This document shows, in pieces, positions 1 through 5,734 of a stretch of 8,690 nt of DNA. The DNA is from Candidatus Uhrbacteria bacterium RIFCSPLOWO2_02_FULL_49_11. Its GTDB lineage: Bacteria; Patescibacteriota; Patescibacteriia; 2-02-FULL-49-11. The first letter of the stretch is position 1. Each line of letters starts with the position of its first letter. Location: assembly GCA_001791465.1 (NCBI GenBank), contig MGER01000001.1:3619-12308 (forward strand), written 5' to 3'. The position numbers were made by a program, and so were the translations under genes. The notes under the pieces were generated by a model. It saw only the letters and a list, made by a program, of their open reading frames with translations, had not been told where the DNA came from and did no database searches.

Positions 1-103
1 TGAGAATATTCGAAAGAATAGGAAGAGAGGTAGCACGACTTGCTACATGACTAACTACTCCAAACCCCCGATGAAGATTTTCTTGCGTGCAGGTGAATTT
101 CAT
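1..103 (-). CDS. dnaN: DNA polymerase III beta subunit (sliding clamp), 5' end only
   Basis: Reading the minus strand from an ATG at 103 gives 34 codons before the window ends. The peptide opens MKFTCTQENL and continues to ASRATSLPILSNIL. This matches the start of bacterial beta clamps: MKF, then a helix, then the LPILSN/GNIL segment that begins the first clamp domain. The clamp is a ring dimer that tethers DNA polymerase III to DNA. The gene lies downstream of dnaA in the same orientation, the classic dnaA-dnaN order, with a 254-bp spacer that looks like an origin. No Shine-Dalgarno sequence precedes the ATG; the upstream bases are almost all A/T. Only the first tenth or so of the protein is visible, so completeness cannot be judged. 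Confidence 0.9.
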   Translation of the reverse strand, partial: MKFTCTQENLHRGFGVVSHVASRATSLPILSNIL

Positions 104-357
104 AATAATTTATTTAATATATTGAATGATGATAGTGGTAAGGATGGTGGATAAAAGGAAAATATGAGCGTGTGGAGAGAAGAAAATATTTTTTTATCAA
201 ACGTTTAAAAAGGGAATAAGAAATAAAGAATTTTTTTTAACATCTTTTCTTGGAGTTATCCATGGGTAATAATTTTTAATAACGTGTGGGCGGTGTGAGG
301 AGAGAAAATGGAGGGGAAGAGAAAAAATAAAAAAAATAATTTTTACCCACAGTTCAT
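104..357. other. oriC: dnaA-dnaN intergenic region, candidate replication origin (oriC)
   Basis: This 254-bp spacer contains no gene. Compared with the DnaA box TTATCCACA, it has TTACCCACA at 343-351 (8/9, plus strand), TTATCCATG at 256-264 (7/9, plus) and TTATCCACC at 154-146 (8/9, minus). The rest is very A/T-rich, and its plus strand is strongly purine-biased between about 155 and 340. On the minus strand the last box is followed four bases later by a run of triplets TTA CCA CTA TCA TCA (141-127), then AT-only sequence up to dnaN. That resembles the box, DnaA-trio, unwinding-element layout known from Bacillus-type origins. The gene context is the usual oriC position. Boxes are few and imperfect, so the exact site is inferred. 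Confidence 0.6.
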
Positions 358-1770
358 TTACCCTTTATCCCATGTTTGATTGAATAATTGTTGGCGGATA
401 AGTACAATATCTTGGCGAATTCGCTCGTTTCTTTCTACTTCCTCCACAATTTTTGTATACGCGTACATAGCCGTTGTGTGGTCGCGTCCGCCCAGCTCGG
501 CGCCAATATTGGGGAATGAACTTTTAATTTCCTCGCGCATGAGATACATCACGATTTGCCGCGGTAGGACCAATTCTTTTTTTCTGCTTTCACCTATCAG
601 ATTTTCAATGGTTATGTCATAGTATTGCGCCACTACCTTCATAAGGTGTTTGGGGGTGATGGCGCCTCGTTTAGGGGTTGCGGTGATGGTGTGAAGGAGT
701 GAGCGTACTGATTCGAGGGTAAGGCTCGTGCCGCCGAGCTGTTGATAGGCGAGGATGCGGTTCAAAACCCCTTCTAATTCGCGAATATTTGATTGAATAG
801 CAGAGGCGATGGACGCTATAATGCTCGCATCAAGGGTGATATTGCGCTCGGTAAGCTTGCGTTCGAGGATGGCAGTCCTGGTTTCCAGGTCAGGCATGCC
901 GATATCTGCGATCATACCCCATTCAAATCGGGAAATAAGCCTTTGTTCAAGCCCGGGGAGCGCCTTGGGAGGGCGATCGGAAGAGATGACGATTTGCCGG
1001 TTATACTGATGGAGTTCGTTGAAGGTGTGGAAAAATTGCTCCTGGGTCTGTTCTTTCCCTGCCATGAAATGAATGTCATCAATGAGCAAGATGTCGACAT
1101 TGCGATAGCGGTCTTTGAATGAATCTGCGTTGCCATTTTTAATGGAGAAAACGAATTCATTGGTAAATTTTTCGCATGAGGTATAGAGGATTTTTTTTGA
1201 AGGGTTATAACTTAACAGTTCATGCCCAATTGCCTGCATAAGGTGTGTCTTGCCCAATCCCACTCCTCCATAAATGAAAAGCGGGTTGTAGACCATTCCA
1301 GGTTGCTGGGCAACCGCTCTGGCGGCAGCGTGCGCAAGCTCGTTATTTTTCCCTACCACAAACGACTGGAAAGTATAGCGGGGATTGAGGCCGTGTTCGT
1401 CCATGCGGCTCATTGTATGCGGGGTTGTAGATTCGGCCGCGGGTTCTACGCTGCTAGCTTCGAGAGGGGTATGGGGCGTTTGCGGCGCCGTATGACGGGC
1501 TTCCACCTGATAAGACACTTCACGCACCTCATTATGGGTGACACTGCGGATCGCTTTGAGGATTGACGGGTGATATTTATTTTCAAGCCATGTTTTGGTA
1601 AAAGTGTTGGGAACACCCACGACCAATCGAGTACCGTCCTTTTCGATGATGAATGTATGTTTGAACCACGTGGTGAAATGCGCACGAGAAAGCAAGAGCT
1701 CTAGTTCCCCGAGCACCGCTTGCCATAGTTCGTTATGGGATATGTCAGGCATAGGTCGTTGAAACGTCAT
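358..1770 (-). CDS. dnaA: chromosomal replication initiator protein DnaA
   Basis: A 470-aa AAA+ ATPase that binds DnaA boxes, melts oriC and recruits helicase. Domain I is visible at residues 12-90 (NELWQAVLGELE, then FTTWF). A low-complexity linker rich in T, P and E covers about 91-128. Domain III starts near YTFQSFVVGKNNELA (132-146). Walker A is GGVGLGKT at 168-175, Walker B is LLIDDIH at 228-234, and the arginine-finger region is LISRFEWG at 278-285. Domain IV ends with the box-recognition signature GGRDHTTA at 427-434. Length is normal for the family. The ATG at 1770 is the longest start; an in-frame ATG at 1752 (Met7) is a possible alternative, and neither has a Shine-Dalgarno sequence. 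It is divergent from rpmH and lies upstream of dnaN. The last codons overlap a weak box-like TTATCCCAT at 365-373. Confidence 0.98.
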   Translation of the reverse strand: MTFQRPMPDISHNELWQAVLGELELLLSRAHFTTWFKHTFIIEKDGTRLVVGVPNTFTKTWLENKYHPSILKAIRSVTHNEVREVSYQVEARHTAPQTPHTPLEASSVEPAAESTTPHTMSRMDEHGLNPRYTFQSFVVGKNNELAHAAARAVAQQPGMVYNPLFIYGGVGLGKTHLMQAIGHELLSYNPSKKILYTSCEKFTNEFVFSIKNGNADSFKDRYRNVDILLIDDIHFMAGKEQTQEQFFHTFNELHQYNRQIVISSDRPPKALPGLEQRLISRFEWGMIADIGMPDLETRTAILERKLTERNITLDASIIASIASAIQSNIRELEGVLNRILAYQQLGGTSLTLESVRSLLHTITATPKRGAITPKHLMKVVAQYYDITIENLIGESRKKELVLPRQIVMYLMREEIKSSFPNIGAELGGRDHTTAMYAYTKIVEEVERNERIRQDIVLIRQQLFNQTWDKG

Positions 1771-1813
1771 CGAGACGAGCGGTCATGTACGATCAATACG
1801 ACGCTATTTTGAT

Positions 1814-1842
1814 GTGATGCATCTATCATAGCACGGCATCAC
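1814..1842. repeat. inverted repeat straddling the dnaA -10 box
   Basis: GTGATGC at 1814-1820 and GCATCAC at 1836-1842 are perfect 7-bp inverted arms with a 15-bp gap. Their centres are 22 bp apart, about two helical turns, and the predicted dnaA -10 element sits between them. This is the geometry of an operator for a dimeric repressor, but no regulator can be named from the sequence. Confidence 0.45.
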
Positions 1843-1853
1843 CATAGCAGAAA
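1825..1853 (-). promoter_or_regulatory. predicted dnaA promoter
   Basis: On the minus strand a -10 box TATGAT (1830-1825) is preceded by TGC, forming an extended -10. A weak -35 TTTCTG lies at 1853-1848 with a 17-bp spacer. Transcription would start near 1818, about 48 nt before the dnaA ATG at 1770. The -10 is flanked by the arms of an inverted repeat (1814-1820 and 1836-1842). Confidence 0.45.
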
Positions 1854-1873
1854 ATAAGGTTTCTCGACAATTT

Positions 1874-1920
1874 TGTGTACAACCTGTGCAGACTTTGTGC
1901 ATGAGTTATTATTATTTTTT
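1874..1920. other. DnaA-box-like array plus TTA-repeat AT tract (second origin or dnaA autoregulation site)
   Basis: Three TGTG-starting sites lie exactly 11 bp apart: TGTGTACAA (1874), TGTGCAGAC (1885) and TGTGCATGA (1896). Against the reverse-complement box TGTGNATAA the first and third match 8/9 and the second 7/9. Immediately after come TTA TTA TTA (1906-1914) and a T run to 1920. One-turn spacing puts all sites on one face of the helix, suitable for DnaA filament growth. It lies in the dnaA/rpmH spacer and could be half of a bipartite origin around dnaA or a site where DnaA represses its own gene. Confidence 0.45.
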
Positions 1921-1925
1921 CTTAC

Positions 1926-1954
1926 TTGCTGGTAGGAGGATATTTCGGTATAGT
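1926..1954 (+). promoter_or_regulatory. predicted promoter of the rpmH-rnpA-yidD-yidC operon
   Basis: TTGCTG (1926-1931) and TATAGT (1949-1954, 5/6 to consensus) are separated by 17 bp. The predicted start near 1961 leaves a roughly 30-nt A/T-rich leader before the rpmH ATG. An AGGAGG at 1934-1939 lies in the promoter spacer, not in the transcript, and has no start codon after it. Confidence 0.5.
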
Positions 1955-1990
1955 ATATATAACCGTATTCAATTTTTGTAATTTTAAACT

Positions 1991-2128
1991 ATGCCAAAAC
2001 GCACCTATCAACCAAAAACACGCAGGCGTTCGCGCGTCCATGGGTTTCGCACGCGCATGGCAACACAGAGCGGCAGGCATGTGCTCTCGAGGCGCAGGAT
2101 CAAAAAAAGGGCGCGGTTGACCGTATAA
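1991..2128 (+). CDS. rpmH: 50S ribosomal protein L34
   Basis: A 45-aa, very basic protein starting [19 protein letters not shown] and ending [12 protein letters not shown]. This is the standard L34 pattern: KRTYQP at the N-terminus, the RxHGFRxRM core, the GRxVLxxRRxK segment and an Arg/Lys-rich tail. It is a small component of the large ribosomal subunit. Length is normal for the family. It is first in a plus-strand cluster that continues with rnpA 28 bp downstream, and it diverges from dnaA, the order found around many bacterial origins. The leader is A/T-rich without a Shine-Dalgarno motif. Confidence 0.97.
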   Translation: MPKRTYQPKTRRRSRVHGFRTRMATQSGRHVLSRRRIKKRARLTV

Positions 2129-2156
2129 AGAATAGCCGCGCACACAAGAAATAATT

Positions 2157-2525
2157 ATGTTATCCCTGCAGCACCGTCTTAAATCTACAGAGGACTTTAG
2201 CCGCGTCTATCGGGAAGGTGGCGTCAGAAATTGCTCATGGATGGGAATGCGTTATTGCTGGAATAGGAAGAAGGGCACAAGGGTGGGGTTTGTGATACCG
2301 AATAGCGTCATTAAGCGCGCGACGGGACGCAATCGTCTGCGGCGGCAGTTGAGGGCAGCGGTGCAGAAAAATTTTTCTTCCCTTCCTGCGGGGTTTGATA
2401 TATTTTTTGTCGTAAAAAGGTATTTATCTCCACTGCCATTTAATGTGATAGAACATGATTTATTGTTATTAGTGCATTATCTTTTATTGTTAAGGCAGAA
2501 TACTCAAAAAATGGCTAATATATGA
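2157..2525 (+). CDS. rnpA: ribonuclease P protein component
   Basis: A 122-aa basic protein that binds the RNase P RNA and helps it remove 5' leaders from precursor tRNAs. Family marks are the N-terminal RLKSTEDFSRVYREG (7-21), the strand GTRVGFVIPNS (40-50) and the arginine signature GRNRLRRQLR (57-66). The usual SKKVGKAV segment before the RN motif is altered here to NSVIKRATG. A hydrophobic strand follows (DIFFVVKR, 81-88). The C-terminal 25 residues are unusually leucine-rich (DLLLLVHYLLLLRQ). Length is typical. No Shine-Dalgarno precedes the ATG. Its stop overlaps the yidD start by 4 bp (ATGA), so the two are probably translationally coupled. Confidence 0.95.
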   Translation: MLSLQHRLKSTEDFSRVYREGGVRNCSWMGMRYCWNRKKGTRVGFVIPNSVIKRATGRNRLRRQLRAAVQKNFSSLPAGFDIFFVVKRYLSPLPFNVIEHDLLLLVHYLLLLRQNTQKMANI

Positions 2526-2782
2526 GAAAAATTATCACTTCTTTTAATTATTATATTGAGAGGTTATTGGCCCACAGCATTCGATGGTACCAGATAAGCC
2601 TCTCCCCAGACCACGGACCCATGCGGCGCCCGTGGGGCCATTGCAGGTTTTTTCCTTCGTGTTCAGAGTATACAAGGCAGGCATTGGTACGCCACGGCGC
2701 GCTTCGCGGTATCGCGCTGGGAGTAAAAAGGGTCCTGAAATGCCATCCACTGCACCCCCCTGCATTTGATCCTGTGCCGTAA
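2522..2782 (+). CDS. yidD: membrane protein insertion efficiency factor YidD
   Basis: An 86-aa protein of the YidD family (formerly DUF37), a small membrane-associated partner of YidC. The core is intact: RWYQISLSP (21-29), CRFFPSCSEY (41-50) and the tail VLKCHPLHPPAFDPVP (71-86). Conserved cysteines are at 41, 47 and 74. The usual CHPxxxGGxDPVP ending has Pro-Pro-Ala-Phe where the glycine pair normally sits. The insertion DHGPMRRPWGHC between the YQ motif and the first cysteine is somewhat longer than in E. coli. It overlaps rnpA by 4 bp and precedes yidC by 12 bp, the conserved order. Confidence 0.95.
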   Translation: MRKIITSFNYYIERLLAHSIRWYQISLSPDHGPMRRPWGHCRFFPSCSEYTRQALVRHGALRGIALGVKRVLKCHPLHPPAFDPVP

Positions 2783-2794
2783 GCATTACTACTT

Positions 2795-3529
2795 ATGAAA
2801 TATCTCTATAATCTCATTCTCTATCAGCCGCTCTTTAATCTTTTGATATTTTTTTATAATGTGCTTCCCGGCCACGATATCGGCATTGCTATTATAGCGC
2901 TCACGATTGCCGTGAAAGCGCTGCTCTATCCTCTTTCTTTGCAATCAATCCGCTCCCAAAAAGCGCTGCAGTCCCTCCAGCCCAAGATGGATGCGTTGAA
3001 GCAAAAATACGGCGACAACAAGGAAACGCTTGCGCGCGCCACCATGGAACTGTACAAGACGGAAAAGGTGAATCCGTTCTCGTCATGCCTGCCCTTATTG
3101 GTCCAGTTGCCTTTCTTCATAGCCCTTTATCAGGTATTTGGGCGCGGTATTAGTTCAAACGGTTTCGAGGCGCTCTATCCATTTATTGCGAAGCCGGAAT
3201 TTATACAGCCAATTAGTTTTGGATTCTTAGATCTCACACATCCTTCCATTCCTCTTGCGGTCCTTGCCGGTCTTGCGCAGTTCTGGCAATCGAAGATGTT
3301 GGTCACCAAGCCGCAGCCTAAAGTGCCGGGCGCGAAGGACGAGAGCATGACCGCCATCATGAATAAGCAAATGCTCTACATGATGCCGCTGATGACTGTT
3401 TTTATCGGCACCAGGCTCCCGGGAGGGCTTTCTCTGTATTGGCTGGTGACGACGCTGCTTACCGTGGCGCAGCAGGCGGTTCTCTTCCGCCGCCGTGTTG
3501 ACGCCGGCGCGGCGCAGAAAAATATTTAA
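2795..3529 (+). CDS. yidC: membrane protein insertase YidC (short form)
   Basis: A 244-aa integral membrane insertase of the YidC/Oxa1/Alb3 family, which inserts and folds membrane proteins with or without Sec. Hydrophobic segments lie near residues 8-24, 29-47, 97-117, 152-166 and 194-230. The cytoplasmic hairpin between the second and third carries KALQSLQPKMDALKQKYG (56-73) and ELYKTEKVNPFSSCLPLLVQLPFF (85-108), both diagnostic. The large periplasmic domain of Gram-negative YidC is absent, as is a lipoprotein signal, so this is the short form. The groove arginine (Arg366 in E. coli, five residues before YPL) appears to be Lys41 here, which keeps the positive charge. The tail is basic (FRRRVDAG). 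Confidence 0.96.
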   Translation: MKYLYNLILYQPLFNLLIFFYNVLPGHDIGIAIIALTIAVKALLYPLSLQSIRSQKALQSLQPKMDALKQKYGDNKETLARATMELYKTEKVNPFSSCLPLLVQLPFFIALYQVFGRGISSNGFEALYPFIAKPEFIQPISFGFLDLTHPSIPLAVLAGLAQFWQSKMLVTKPQPKVPGAKDESMTAIMNKQMLYMMPLMTVFIGTRLPGGLSLYWLVTTLLTVAQQAVLFRRRVDAGAAQKNI

Positions 3530-3543
3530 TTATCATCACCGCC

Positions 3544-3861
3544 ATGATGATTAACACAGAACAGCTATTCCATATTCCTGTGGAAACAATCGACCATCAC
3601 AGCCTCGGTCGTGTGGTTGGTCTTGAAATTGATATTGAAAGTCAGAGCATCATGCAGTACCAGGTGCGCCCCACGGGGATCATGGCGAGCGTGCTGCGGA
3701 ATGTGGATTTACTCATCAATCGCAATCAGGTTATATCCCTCACTAAAGATAAGATGATTGTGGACAGCACGGTGTTGCGCGACAAAGAGAAGGAAGCGCG
3801 TATCGCGCACCTGCCGCAACATGCGACTTCTTTTGGCGCCACACCATCCACGACGCGATAG
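3544..3861 (+). CDS. PRC-barrel-like domain protein, function unknown
   Basis: A 105-aa soluble protein. Residues 4-75 look like a PRC-barrel-type beta domain: TEQLFHIPVETID, then SLGRVVGLEIDIESQSIMQYQV, and a final strand set LLINRNQVISLTKDKMIVDST. The pattern 'parameter, then G-x-V-x-x-x-x-I-D, then I-x-x-Y' is typical of that fold. The last 25 residues are polar and probably flexible. PRC domains occur in RimM and in photosynthetic reaction-centre H subunits, and stand alone in many CPR genomes; no specific job can be assigned. It starts 14 bp after yidC and is the last gene before the operon terminator. Two adjacent ATGs (3544, 3547) could start it, and both lie in a small hairpin (3532-3551) that could limit initiation. 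Confidence 0.75.
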   Translation: MMINTEQLFHIPVETIDHHSLGRVVGLEIDIESQSIMQYQVRPTGIMASVLRNVDLLINRNQVISLTKDKMIVDSTVLRDKEKEARIAHLPQHATSFGATPSTTR

Positions 3862-3875
3862 CATGAGTCAAAACC

Positions 3876-3904
3876 AATCCCCTCTAAAAAGAGGGGATTT
3901 TTTG
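3876..3904 (+). terminator. intrinsic terminator of the rpmH-yidC-PRC operon
   Basis: AATCCCCTC (3876-3884) pairs perfectly with GAGGGGATT (3891-3899) across a TAAAAA loop, and the plus strand continues with a T run to 3903. It lies 15 bp after the PRC-like stop codon. A second perfect inverted repeat, TTTGCTAA-AA-TTAGCAAA (3901-3918), follows directly and ends just short of the 3' end of the convergent minus-strand gene, so the junction may insulate both directions. Confidence 0.9.
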
Positions 3905-3923
3905 CTAAAATTAGCAAATTATT

Positions 3924-4682
3924 TCAGTATAACCGAGTCCTTCCTACAATAAAGGTAAAATGGTGTTGCAGGATTTCAGTGGTAAAAGGAAGACGGATAA
4001 TTTTAAAACCGTCTACGGTGGCAGTGGATTCTCCATTCAGTGGCGTCACGGTAATTTTTTTTGCCGTACAATGGGTTGGTTCGACCGCGTTCCGTGTTCT
4101 CCACCATGATGACGGCGCCTGCGGATGAATATAAATACTGAATAGGCCGTCGGCGGGACTGTCACAATAATCGGGATACTGGAAAGAAATTAAATTTTGT
4201 ATCGTCGTATGCGACGCGGAGAGCGGCGTGAGGTGATATTTGGCATCGCACTCAATACTGCAGAGAATATTATGCATTTCTATTGTAGAGATGAAGAGTT
4301 CGTTGTTGTTCATGACGCCCGCATCGAACGCTTCCAGTCTGCGCGCGGCGAGCGTGTCGCACGCGGCTATGCTCTCCGGAATACCAAGGGTGTGAGATAT
4401 TAAAAAAGGGCCGACACCAGCCGGGATCATACCCAAGGTGCAATGGGGGTGGTTGCGCAGCACGCTCGCGATACGTGAGAGAAGATGATCGTTCCCTACC
4501 GCAATGAGCGTACGGGCGCCTTGGGTCAATGATTCTTCCACGGTTTCGCGAAGATCATGGAGCGGCGTAAGCCTCGTAAACCTTCCTTTAATACCAAGGT
4601 CAGTGATGCGTGTTTCCACCCGTGCCACATCTTGATGAAAACGTTTATGGCGCAGAGAAGGATCAAAGAAATAATGGTACAT
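3924..4682 (-). CDS. diacylglycerol/lipid-kinase-like protein with degenerate nucleotide motifs
   Basis: A 252-aa protein from the ATG at 4682. A TTG at 4733 would add 17 residues, but MYHYFFDPSL is the better start because it reads straight into the fold; neither start has a Shine-Dalgarno. The N-terminal half resembles the DAGK/YegS catalytic fold: RVETRITDLGIKGRFTRLTPLHD (21-43), then ARTLIAVGNDHLLSRIASVL (56-75), then TLGMIPAGVGPFLISHTLGIP (82-102). The kinase hallmark GGDGT is replaced by GNDH (63-66), and P-x-GTxN by PAGVGP (87-92). A C-terminal TVDGFKI (222-228) recalls the DGE strand of that family. I infer a non-canonical or non-catalytic lipid/nucleotide-binding protein; similar degenerate forms seem common in CPR. 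It lies downstream of bactofilin with a 115-bp gap, same strand. Confidence 0.7.
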   Translation of the reverse strand: MYHYFFDPSLRHKRFHQDVARVETRITDLGIKGRFTRLTPLHDLRETVEESLTQGARTLIAVGNDHLLSRIASVLRNHPHCTLGMIPAGVGPFLISHTLGIPESIAACDTLAARRLEAFDAGVMNNNELFISTIEMHNILCSIECDAKYHLTPLSASHTTIQNLISFQYPDYCDSPADGLFSIYIHPQAPSSWWRTRNAVEPTHCTAKKITVTPLNGESTATVDGFKIIRLPFTTEILQHHFTFIVGRTRLY

Positions 4683-4797
4683 AAGCGCCGTAAAAAAATA
4701 ACATATCCTGCAATTTATGTCATACGTTAACAAAATGAATAAACCTGTGGGAAAAGCGAGATGTTATTTTTTTAATCGCCCATAGCGTCATTTGCGG

Positions 4798-5235
4798 TTA
4801 TTTGTTTTTTCTTTCCATGGCAGATTTAGCTAACGCAGAGTGGTTATTGGCAAATGACGCATGTTCTGCAATATTGACACTGTTTCCTTGTGTATTTCCC
4901 ATGCTAATCTTGCCATTGAGCACTGCACCGTTCGCTACTGATATCGCTTTTGCCTCGATGTCTCCATTAATGCGTGCGGTAGAGAGCAGTTCTAGTTGCT
5001 CAATGATTTTTACATTGCCATGCACCTCTCCCGCGATGGTTGCGTTTCCGGCTTCAATAGAAGCAAATATTTTTGCGTTTTGGGCAATTCGTAAATTCTG
5101 TTTTGTTTTCATGCTGCCGCGCACCGTGCCTTCCACGACCACATTGCTCTCTCCCACAAAATCCCCTTCAAGCTTTACCGTGGCGCCAATGATAGTATCA
5201 TCGTTTTTGGTTAGTTTTGTAGAATTGTGAAACAT
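4798..5235 (-). CDS. bactofilin family cytoskeletal protein
   Basis: A 145-aa protein of the bactofilin family (DUF583). Bactofilins are beta-helical proteins that polymerise into filaments without nucleotide, usually at the inner membrane, and help organise cell shape or wall synthesis. The N-terminus (1-13) is a short polar tail. Residues 14-112 show the repeated short beta-helix rungs: TIIGATVKLEGDFVGESNVVVEGTVRGSM, then LRIAQNAKIFASIEAGNATIAGEVHGNV, then STARINGDIEAKAISVANGAVLNGKISM. The tail (113-145) is rich in N, A and S and ends in basic residues. Length is typical. No transmembrane segment is seen. The ATG at 5235 has no Shine-Dalgarno. No strong terminator follows, so transcription may run into the DAGK-like gene. 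Confidence 0.92.
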   Translation of the reverse strand: MFHNSTKLTKNDDTIIGATVKLEGDFVGESNVVVEGTVRGSMKTKQNLRIAQNAKIFASIEAGNATIAGEVHGNVKIIEQLELLSTARINGDIEAKAISVANGAVLNGKISMGNTQGNSVNIAEHASFANNHSALAKSAMERKNK

Positions 5236-5354
5236 ACAGTTTAGTTAGAGGTATAATGAATGTGAATAAGATTTGGATAGACTGTGCAAACTCTGATTAA
5301 ATGTTACACTATCGTCTAGAATTTATACAGAATATAGTATTATTCCCATAGTTT

Positions 5355-5382
5355 CCACCAGAGGCGGATCCGCTTATGGCGG
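5355..5382. repeat. imperfect 28-bp palindromic repeat upstream of tRNA-Arg
   Basis: CCACCAGAGGCGG (5355-5367) faces CCGCTTATGGCGG (5370-5382) around a central AT. The inner GCGGATCCGC (5364-5373) is a perfect palindrome, and the outer arms carry three mismatches or wobbles. It looks like a decayed copy of the CCGCC...GGCGG type of interspersed palindrome found in many CPR genomes. It sits 30 bp upstream of the tRNA-Arg gene. Confidence 0.55.
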
Positions 5383-5411
5383 ACAATGGGTAGCTGCCCG
5401 CCACGGCCTAA

Positions 5412-5483
5412 GCCCCTGTAGTTCAACGGATAGAACAAGAGACTCCTAAGCTCTGGATCCAAGTTCAATTCTTGGCGGGGGCA
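5412..5483 (+). tRNA. tRNA-Arg (anticodon CCU)
   Basis: A full cloverleaf. The acceptor GCCCCTG pairs with CGGGGGC, the D stem is GTTC/GAAC, and the T arm is CCAAG-TTCAATT-CTTGG. The anticodon loop CTCCTAA gives CCU at 5445-5447, which reads AGG. The anticodon stem AGAGA/GCTCT has four pairs and an A-G mismatch next to the loop (31-39). The discriminator is A5483. CCA is not encoded, so a CCA-adding enzyme is needed. Flanking bases 5400-5409 and 5485-5494 can pair and extend the acceptor helix in the precursor. Confidence 0.93.
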
Positions 5484-5594
5484 AAGGCTGTGGCAGACGG
5501 GGAACAGTCCAGTCCTAAGGGATAGATGATGTTCGATATTTACTTGTGCAAATAGCTATTAACGTGACGAGTATAACTGATACACTGTTATTGT

Positions 5595-5668
5595 GGGCCC
5601 ATAGCTCAATTGGCTAGAGCGTCAGGCTGGCAGTCTGAAGGTTGCGGGTTCGAGACCCGCTGGGTCCA
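5595..5668 (+). tRNA. tRNA-Ala (anticodon GGC)
   Basis: The acceptor GGGCCCA pairs with TGGGTCC and contains the G3-U70 wobble, the main identity element for alanyl-tRNA synthetase. The D stem is GCTC/GAGC, the anticodon arm is TCAGG-CTGGCAG-TCTGA with anticodon GGC at 5629-5631, and the T arm is GCGGG-TTCGAGA-CCCGC. The discriminator is A5668; CCA is not encoded. It reads GCC and GCU codons. A possible promoter lies just upstream (TTAACG at 5559-5564, 16 bp, TACACT at 5581-5586, with TATAAC at 5572 as an alternative -10). Confidence 0.96.
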
Positions 5669-5669
5669 T

Positions 5670-5686
5670 TTATCCACTTATCCACA
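5670..5686 (+). promoter_or_regulatory. perfect DnaA box with an overlapping near-copy, between two tRNA genes
   Basis: TTATCCACT (5670-5678, 8/9) overlaps by one base with TTATCCACA (5678-5686), a perfect consensus DnaA box. This is the only perfect box I see in the window, and it lies about 3.9 kb from dnaA, in a tRNA spacer. It could be a DnaA reservoir or regulatory site. Confidence 0.5.
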
Positions 5687-5692
5687 ATATTA

Positions 5693-5710
5693 TTCTAGAA
5701 TTGTCTAGAA
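5693..5710. repeat. perfect inverted repeat in front of tRNA-Ala(CGC)
   Basis: TTCTAGA (5693-5699), ATTG, TCTAGAA (5704-5710): 7-bp perfect arms. The right part overlaps a possible -35 TTGTCT (5701-5706), which lies 17 bp from an A/T-rich -10-like TAATAA (5724-5729) upstream of the tRNA. It could be an operator. The same GTCTAGAA core recurs at 5314-5321 upstream of tRNA-Arg. Confidence 0.35.
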
Positions 5711-5734
5711 GTTGGATTGTAAATAATAAATTTA

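Noticed and set aside
30..46. GTAGCA-CGACT-TGCTAC hairpin at the window start
   Set aside because: It lies inside the dnaN coding sequence, has no T run, and is most likely a coincidence of codons.
1922..2143. Open frames on both strands overlapping rpmH
   Set aside because: rpmH is unmistakable in its own frame; these are shadows of its arginine-rich codons.
4734..4797. Terminator between bactofilin and the DAGK-like gene
   Set aside because: A T-rich tract is present on the minus strand, but no stem longer than about 3 bp precedes it.
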